64,000 bases of DNA from Arthrobacter oryzae (lineage in GTDB: Bacteria; Actinomycetota; Actinomycetes; Actinomycetales; Micrococcaceae), in the NCBI RefSeq assembly GCF_030812315.1, contig NZ_JAUSSM010000008.1:186001-250000 (forward strand). The letters are read 5' to 3'. Below the pieces are notes generated by a model that saw only the letters and a list, made by a program, of their open reading frames with translations, ran no database searches and was not told the origin of the DNA. The translations under genes and the position numbers were made by a program. Every line of letters begins with the position of its first letter. The first letter of the stretch is position 1. Below are positions 59,705 through 64,000 of the stretch, piece by piece.

Positions 59705-62700
59705 TTAGAGTTGCCACCCGACATTGATAAGGCGGTCTTCCCAAGTCACCGGGTCATCAGCCCGCGTCGGAGCGTCTACAGGGCTGTGGGAGGAGACACC
59801 TGCTTGCTCAACGAGTCGATCGATATATGCACGCTGCTCCTTCTGCTCCCACTCATAAGCCTCAGGAACTGGCCCCAGAGGAAGGGGCGAATTTTCTATG
59901 CCCCACCGATCCCGATAGATGGCAGTTCGGCGAAGCACCCCAGTTGCCTCTTCGGGGGTGACGTAGGGTCGCAAGGCCTCAAGGAGGTTCCGTTTCCACT
60001 CGGCGTCACCCACCATCACGGCCAGGGTGACGTGGTCCATCCTCTGCTGCATCCGCTCCCGTACCTGGGTGATCATGTTGGCAAGGTCGGGACGAACGGT
60101 GCGGAGTTCCTCGGTCAGGGGATCAATGTCTGCGGCGGGCATCGCGGAAAGGAACTTCCGGAGCCGGGAGTGGACGACTGCCGCTGTGTCTCGGGCGGCT
60201 GCGCTTGGTTCCACGGCGGCGACAACAACGCGTTCCGCGCTCGGCCGGCTGACGCCAACTGATCTGCGCCACGCAGCTACAGCTGCACCCCACGAAGGCG
60301 ATTGCTGAAGCTCGGAGACCCTGCTTAGTGAGTGCGCCTCAAGGAACTCCCTCAGATCCTCAGCCGCTGCCAGTTGTGCGAGGTAATCGTACTCAGCACT
60401 GAGGCGCGCCAAGCTATCCGCCTTCGACTGCTCGGCATCACGGACTTCGTGAGCCGTTCGTTCGGCGCCTTCGGCGGCAAGGATCTCGCCGAGGATCTGG
60501 CGCCACGAGGCTTGCATAGCGGGATCCATGGGCTCGTCATCCAAAGGATCATTCTCGCTAACGTACGCGTGGTTCCCTGCGCGTCCCCGCGTCATGCTCA
60601 CGTACAACAGCTCACGCGTCAGCCTGCCTTGTGTCACGACTGTGTGGCCGGTGTCCACGGTGATGCCCTGCGAGCGGTGGGCCGTCGTCGCATAACCCAG
60701 CTCAACGGAAGCCTCAACGTAGTCACGGCTCAAGCTAATCGTTGCGCCGGTGTCCCGGCGAACCGCGGTCAGCGAGCCATTGCGCCTGCCAGTGCGGACG
60801 ACGTCGAGCATGGTTCCGTTCCGGATGAAGTCACCGCTGCTATCGGTTACGGCCCGGACATTCTGGCGGGCAATGACCGTGTCGCCAGTGCCGGCATGAA
60901 GTCCGTCGCTGAGCGGTACCGAGTCTTCCGCATCCACGGCACCTTGGACCACCCGATCGGCCTGGGCGCGCTGGTTGAGCATGCCAACCGTGTCATTGTC
61001 CGCTGCGATGAGAATAGACGACTTGCCGGCGTGAATGTCGGTCTGCCATCTGAGGTACGCCTGGTCGACCATGTCGAGGTGCACCCCGTGTTGAATGCGC
61101 CCGTGGCTGTTGTAGTCAGCAATGGCACCGAAGTCCCCAGCACGAAGCTTCAGCGATGCGTCTTGCTCCCAGGCCTCCTTGAACCGCCAAATCGTGCTTA
61201 GCCGCACCGTCTTGCCTTGCCGGTCCAGCCAGCCGAGGACACCGCCGGCGTCGATGGCGTCCAGTTGCCCCGGGTCTCCCACCAGGAGCACCTTGGCTCC
61301 GGCATCCCGTACCTGCTGTACCAGTGCAGACAGCTGCAGGGTGGACACCATGGAGGCTTCGTCGACGATGACCAGCTGGTTGGGGTGAAAACGCCACCTG
61401 TCCTGTTCGGCGGCAAGCCGCGCGGCCTTCTGGGCGAGGCGAGTGGCGTGCGGTCCCATGGCTGCCACCTGCTTTTTAAGCCGCTGCTCGGTGTCGAAGA
61501 ACTGCGCGGCCCGGTTGCCGCCACCCTGACCGACAGATTCGTAGAGCCACTTGGCTACGTTCTCCGTGGTCAGTGCAAGCTCCCGCCCAAGAACTTCGGC
61601 GCTCGCCGCCGCCGGAGCCAATCCGACCACGGTACCGGCACCAAAGGCGGCTTCCCAGGCCGCCTTGACCGCGCCGAGGGTTGTCGTCTTGCCGGTTCCG
61701 GCAGGACCGACGATGGCGTCGAGCCTGTTGCCGCTGAGCAGAACGTTGGCTGCCGCCGCTCGTTGGTCGGAGTGCAGATCTAGCCGACCACGGTGTTTGT
61801 AGTTGGCGAGTGACTCCATGGCGACGGCCGCGCTCACGGCCGGGCCGCCGTTGTCGTTCCGTGCTCCCAGGACGACATCCTCGTTGGCGAGGGTACCCGC
61901 GTCCGTGTAGAGGCGGGAGCCGTGGAAATCGAAGATGCTGTGGTCTCCGAAGCGGAGATCGGCCTGCGCGTCCGCAGGGAGGGTGTACCGGTACTCATTG
62001 AGTGGGACGGACTGGGCTTCTGCGGCGGTGGCTACGATGTCGATCATGGTGTGACGGTCCGCCGGTGTGTGGCACCGAATTTCGGCGCAGACACGTTCGG
62101 CTTCTGCGAGGAGGTTCCACCGATTCCAGGTGGCGCGCTTCGTGGCGACGAGCACGCGGGTCAGGGAGCCCACCGCGTCCACCCAGTCGGGTGTGAAGTC
62201 GCAGGTGTGGAAGGGCGCTGTCCGGGAGCGCCGAATGGTGTCGGCGAGCACTTCTCGGGATTCGAAGCCCTTGGCGGTCGCCCTTGCTCGCCACTGGGCG
62301 GAGAGCCGGTGGAGCGGGATGGCTGTTTCCGGTTTGGCAGTCCGGGTCGCGAGAGTTGCCTGCTGTCGGAGTTTGATGGTGGCTGTCGCGGTTGGGGGAG
62401 CGCCGTGACTGGCTGTCCATTCGGCCACGAGCCGGTCTGTTTCGAGATCGATCAGGCGCGAGCGGTTGGAGAATTCGCGGATCAGCGCATCGTCAACGCC
62501 GGTCAATTGCTGGCTGGGGTTGTGGATGTTCGCGGCCGGCTGGCGGACCTCCGTGTCGGTGCCGAGGTTACGGTGGAGGGCGTCGAAAAGGAGGCCGTTG
62601 TAGTGCTCGCTGGCAGCCACCGCCGCCTTGTAAAGAGTCCGCGAATCGAGCGTGACCCATGCGCCGTCGGTGATGCGCTGGATGCGGTTGGCTATGACCA

Positions 62701-63277
62701 TGTGGGTATGGAGCTGCGGATCCCCGGCCCGCGACTCCCAGTGGTCGAAGGCAGCAGCGATAGCTCCACATGTGCCAAGGTGGGCGACACCGTTGCGGCC
62801 GGCCCTCGTGTGGATGACGTAAGTTTGGAGCCACTCGAGGGTGGCGTTGACCGCCTGGTGGTGGGTCTCGAGGATTTGGTCTTGGAGTGTGCGGGGGCTC
62901 AGCGCCCAAAGGACGGAGACGGATTTGGGGACGCTGAAAGTGAGGTCAAAGCCGACGACGGCGTGCCGCGTCTCTGCGCGGCCCTGGCTGTTTTGCACGA
63001 TGGTGGGTTGGCCGTGGGGGCGGCCCAGGGGAGCGAAGGTGTCCGGGTGAGTGGCGTGATCGAAGATAGCCTTGGCGTCCGATTCCGTGACGACGTCTCC
63101 AGCGGTCCGGTTGATGCCTCGCACGCCGGACCCGAGCCAGCGGCCCTGCGGTGTTCCGGCTTTCATGTAGTACGTGGTCGCGTCGGCGGGGGTGATTGTC
63201 AGATCGTCCATCATGGTGGTCTTGAAGAGATACTTCAGGCCCGACTTAGCGGAGAGCCGGGCGATGGACATGGTCAT
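59705..63277 (-). CDS. MobF relaxase-helicase (TrwC/TraI-like)
   Basis: This 1,190-residue enzyme nicks oriT and unwinds the transferred strand. The relaxase domain (about 1-300) has the candidate catalytic Tyr16 in SGLKYLFKT, GFDLTFSVPKSVSVLWALS, and the three-His metal site H179, H190, H192 (RAGDPQLHTHMV). The helicase part has Walker A VGPAGTGKTT (522-531), Walker B VIVDEASMVS, and TAHRSQGITVD. The C-terminal 200 residues are helical. The start overlaps the upstream gene's stop (ATGA). It is transcribed toward the integrase end. Confidence 0.93.
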   Translation of the reverse strand: MTMSIARLSAKSGLKYLFKTTMMDDLTITPADATTYYMKAGTPQGRWLGSGVRGINRTAGDVVTESDAKAIFDHATHPDTFAPLGRPHGQPTIVQNSQGRAETRHAVVGFDLTFSVPKSVSVLWALSPRTLQDQILETHHQAVNATLEWLQTYVIHTRAGRNGVAHLGTCGAIAAAFDHWESRAGDPQLHTHMVIANRIQRITDGAWVTLDSRTLYKAAVAASEHYNGLLFDALHRNLGTDTEVRQPAANIHNPSQQLTGVDDALIREFSNRSRLIDLETDRLVAEWTASHGAPPTATATIKLRQQATLATRTAKPETAIPLHRLSAQWRARATAKGFESREVLADTIRRSRTAPFHTCDFTPDWVDAVGSLTRVLVATKRATWNRWNLLAEAERVCAEIRCHTPADRHTMIDIVATAAEAQSVPLNEYRYTLPADAQADLRFGDHSIFDFHGSRLYTDAGTLANEDVVLGARNDNGGPAVSAAVAMESLANYKHRGRLDLHSDQRAAAANVLLSGNRLDAIVGPAGTGKTTTLGAVKAAWEAAFGAGTVVGLAPAAASAEVLGRELALTTENVAKWLYESVGQGGGNRAAQFFDTEQRLKKQVAAMGPHATRLAQKAARLAAEQDRWRFHPNQLVIVDEASMVSTLQLSALVQQVRDAGAKVLLVGDPGQLDAIDAGGVLGWLDRQGKTVRLSTIWRFKEAWEQDASLKLRAGDFGAIADYNSHGRIQHGVHLDMVDQAYLRWQTDIHAGKSSILIAADNDTVGMLNQRAQADRVVQGAVDAEDSVPLSDGLHAGTGDTVIARQNVRAVTDSSGDFIRNGTMLDVVRTGRRNGSLTAVRRDTGATISLSRDYVEASVELGYATTAHRSQGITVDTGHTVVTQGRLTRELLYVSMTRGRAGNHAYVSENDPLDDEPMDPAMQASWRQILGEILAAEGAERTAHEVRDAEQSKADSLARLSAEYDYLAQLAAAEDLREFLEAHSLSRVSELQQSPSWGAAVAAWRRSVGVSRPSAERVVVAAVEPSAAARDTAAVVHSRLRKFLSAMPAADIDPLTEELRTVRPDLANMITQVRERMQQRMDHVTLAVMVGDAEWKRNLLEALRPYVTPEEATGVLRRTAIYRDRWGIENSPLPLGPVPEAYEWEQKEQRAYIDRLVEQAGVSSHSPVDAPTRADDPVTWEDRLINVGWQL

Positions 63278-63804
63278 TGGCTTTGGGTTTCTGGGTTCCG
63301 TTTGGTGGCCGTCCAGCCTCGACGGCGGAAGAGTGCCTTGGTGCCGCTGTGGAGCTCGACGCCGGTAGCCTGGGTCAGGGCCAGCAGCTTGCCGCCGAGG
63401 TGAACCAGGTCGTGGGAATCGGTCTGCTGGATATTTTGGAGCCGTGCCAGGTCGGCACGGAGATTCCTGATGACGTCACGCTGCTCGGTGTTCTCGGCTT
63501 CGAGCCGGTCGATGTCTACAGCTTGCGATCGGAGTTGGTTGCGGAGGGATTCTTGGTGTTGCACGCTGCCAGCGAGAGCGGCAGCCAGCTTGGCCCTCGA
63601 CTTGCAGTGGGCGACGACCGGGCCGGACTCGGCAACGGTATCCCGGAGTTGAACGGTCGTGGCGGGATTCGGGCGTAACGCGGATACTAGGTGCCGCCGT
63701 CGTCGGTCGCGTTGTCTGTTGGCGCAGCGCGTGGAACAGAAGCGCTGTGATGAGCGCGAAGGCGCGAAGCTCCCGCCACATTCCCCACAAATCTTCCCGG
63801 TCAC
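63274..63804 (-). CDS. Zinc-finger coiled-coil accessory protein
   Basis: This 176-residue protein starts at a GTG with KICGECGGSF, then FCSTRCANRQRDRRRRH, a four-Cys zinc finger followed by a basic patch, then a coiled coil (about 75-130). It overlaps the relaxase gene by ATGA, and lies between it and the presumed oriT. This suggests a relaxosome accessory factor that binds DNA, comparable in role to TrwA or MobC but not evidently homologous. Confidence 0.7.
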   Translation of the reverse strand: MTGKICGECGGSFAPSRSSQRFCSTRCANRQRDRRRRHLVSALRPNPATTVQLRDTVAESGPVVAHCKSRAKLAAALAGSVQHQESLRNQLRSQAVDIDRLEAENTEQRDVIRNLRADLARLQNIQQTDSHDLVHLGGKLLALTQATGVELHSGTKALFRRRGWTATKRNPETQSQ

Positions 63805-64000
63805 GTTGGTTCATCTTTGATGGCTCTGGTTACGACATGACTTGCCGTGAGTCCGCGCCTCACGGTGAATGCCTTGGATGCCAGAGGTGTGAGGTGCTTG
63901 GCCGCTAGCTGCCGTCCGAGGTGTGAGTCGCCGGGAACCGCATGCCGGGGAATCGATGGTTCTGATCGGCTCTGGACATGTCCAGAGCCTGAGCGTTCAA
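63805..64000. promoter_or_regulatory. Candidate oriT / control region with two dyads
   Basis: The non-coding DNA upstream of the relaxase unit holds CCGTGAG-N7-CTCACGG (63845-63865) and a perfect 22-base palindrome at 63968-63989 with arm GGCTCTGGACA. Inverted repeats next to the relaxase gene are usual at oriT and at relaxosome operators. The window ends here, so the region may be incomplete. Confidence 0.5.

Noticed and set aside
61922..63403. 493-codon open frame on the plus strand
   Set aside because: Antisense to the relaxase gene, which has complete catalytic motifs; the plus-strand product is Gly/Val-rich without motifs.
21327..64000. CRISPR array in the mobile element
   Set aside because: No regularly spaced short repeats were seen; the only regular repeats are the WD40 units and the 45-base pair.

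Overview
The window looks like part of the chromosome of a high-GC actinobacterium of the Micrococcaceae (Arthrobacter / Pseudarthrobacter-like). This rests on strong GC bias at third codon positions, frequent GTG starts, leaderless-looking promoters with the -10 box 6-7 bases before the start codon, and the familiar gene order rib - his - trp - lgt - gltBD - pyk - ANTAR regulator. The exact species cannot be read from the sequence alone.

Region 1 (1-21,300) is ordinary core metabolism. It holds riboflavin synthesis (ribB, 5' end outside the window; ribA, ribH), histidine synthesis (hisE, hisG, hisF, hisI), tryptophan synthesis (trpE, a Trp-associated membrane protein, a small HG-motif membrane protein, trpC, trpB, trpA), the lipoprotein enzyme lgt, glutamate synthase (gltB, gltD), pyruvate kinase (pyk) and an ANTAR response regulator. 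Most genes are tightly packed, with ATGA, GTGA or TGATG overlaps.

Region 2 (21,327 to the window end) is an integrated mobile element, best explained as an integrative and conjugative element (ICE) inserted at the 3' end of tRNA-Leu(CAA). The integration and control end has a tyrosine integrase, an Xis-like protein, two winged-helix repressors, an EspR-like regulator, a sigma-like factor and a 24-base operator palindrome. The transfer genes come in three blocks: a membrane-anchored protein plus a wall hydrolase (25.4-27.2 kb); a type IV secretion block with VirB6/TrbL-like, PrgI/SCO6880-like, VirB4 and VirD4/TraG proteins, followed by DUF4913, ArdC-like and SSB proteins (38.8-47.6 kb); and a MobF relaxase-helicase with a zinc-finger/coiled-coil partner on the minus strand (59.7-63.8 kb). 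The right attachment site was not found and presumably lies beyond 64,000.

Two cargo zones split the transfer genes. Cargo zone A (27.2-38.8 kb) is lower in GC. It holds a decayed replication-relaxation gene, a family of small membrane-anchored proteins with a shared C-terminal motif, two related ~60-residue proteins each facing one of them, a string of tiny overlapping genes, an IS3 remnant split by an IS110 element with a plausible bridge RNA, an Lsr2 silencer, and a fragment of a phage structural gene. Cargo zone B (47.8-59.7 kb) holds a truncated serine recombinase, an unknown membrane protein, a 1,084-residue protein joining a trypsin-like domain, WD40 repeats and a KAP NTPase, a D12-class adenine methyltransferase with a DpnII-like nuclease, and more small membrane-anchored proteins. 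A 45-base repeat lies on each side of the trypsin-WD40-KAP gene.

The strongest candidates for an undescribed system are the trypsin-WD40-KAP cassette between direct repeats, and the repeated pair of a ~60-residue protein facing a membrane-anchored protein. Function is inferred in both cases.
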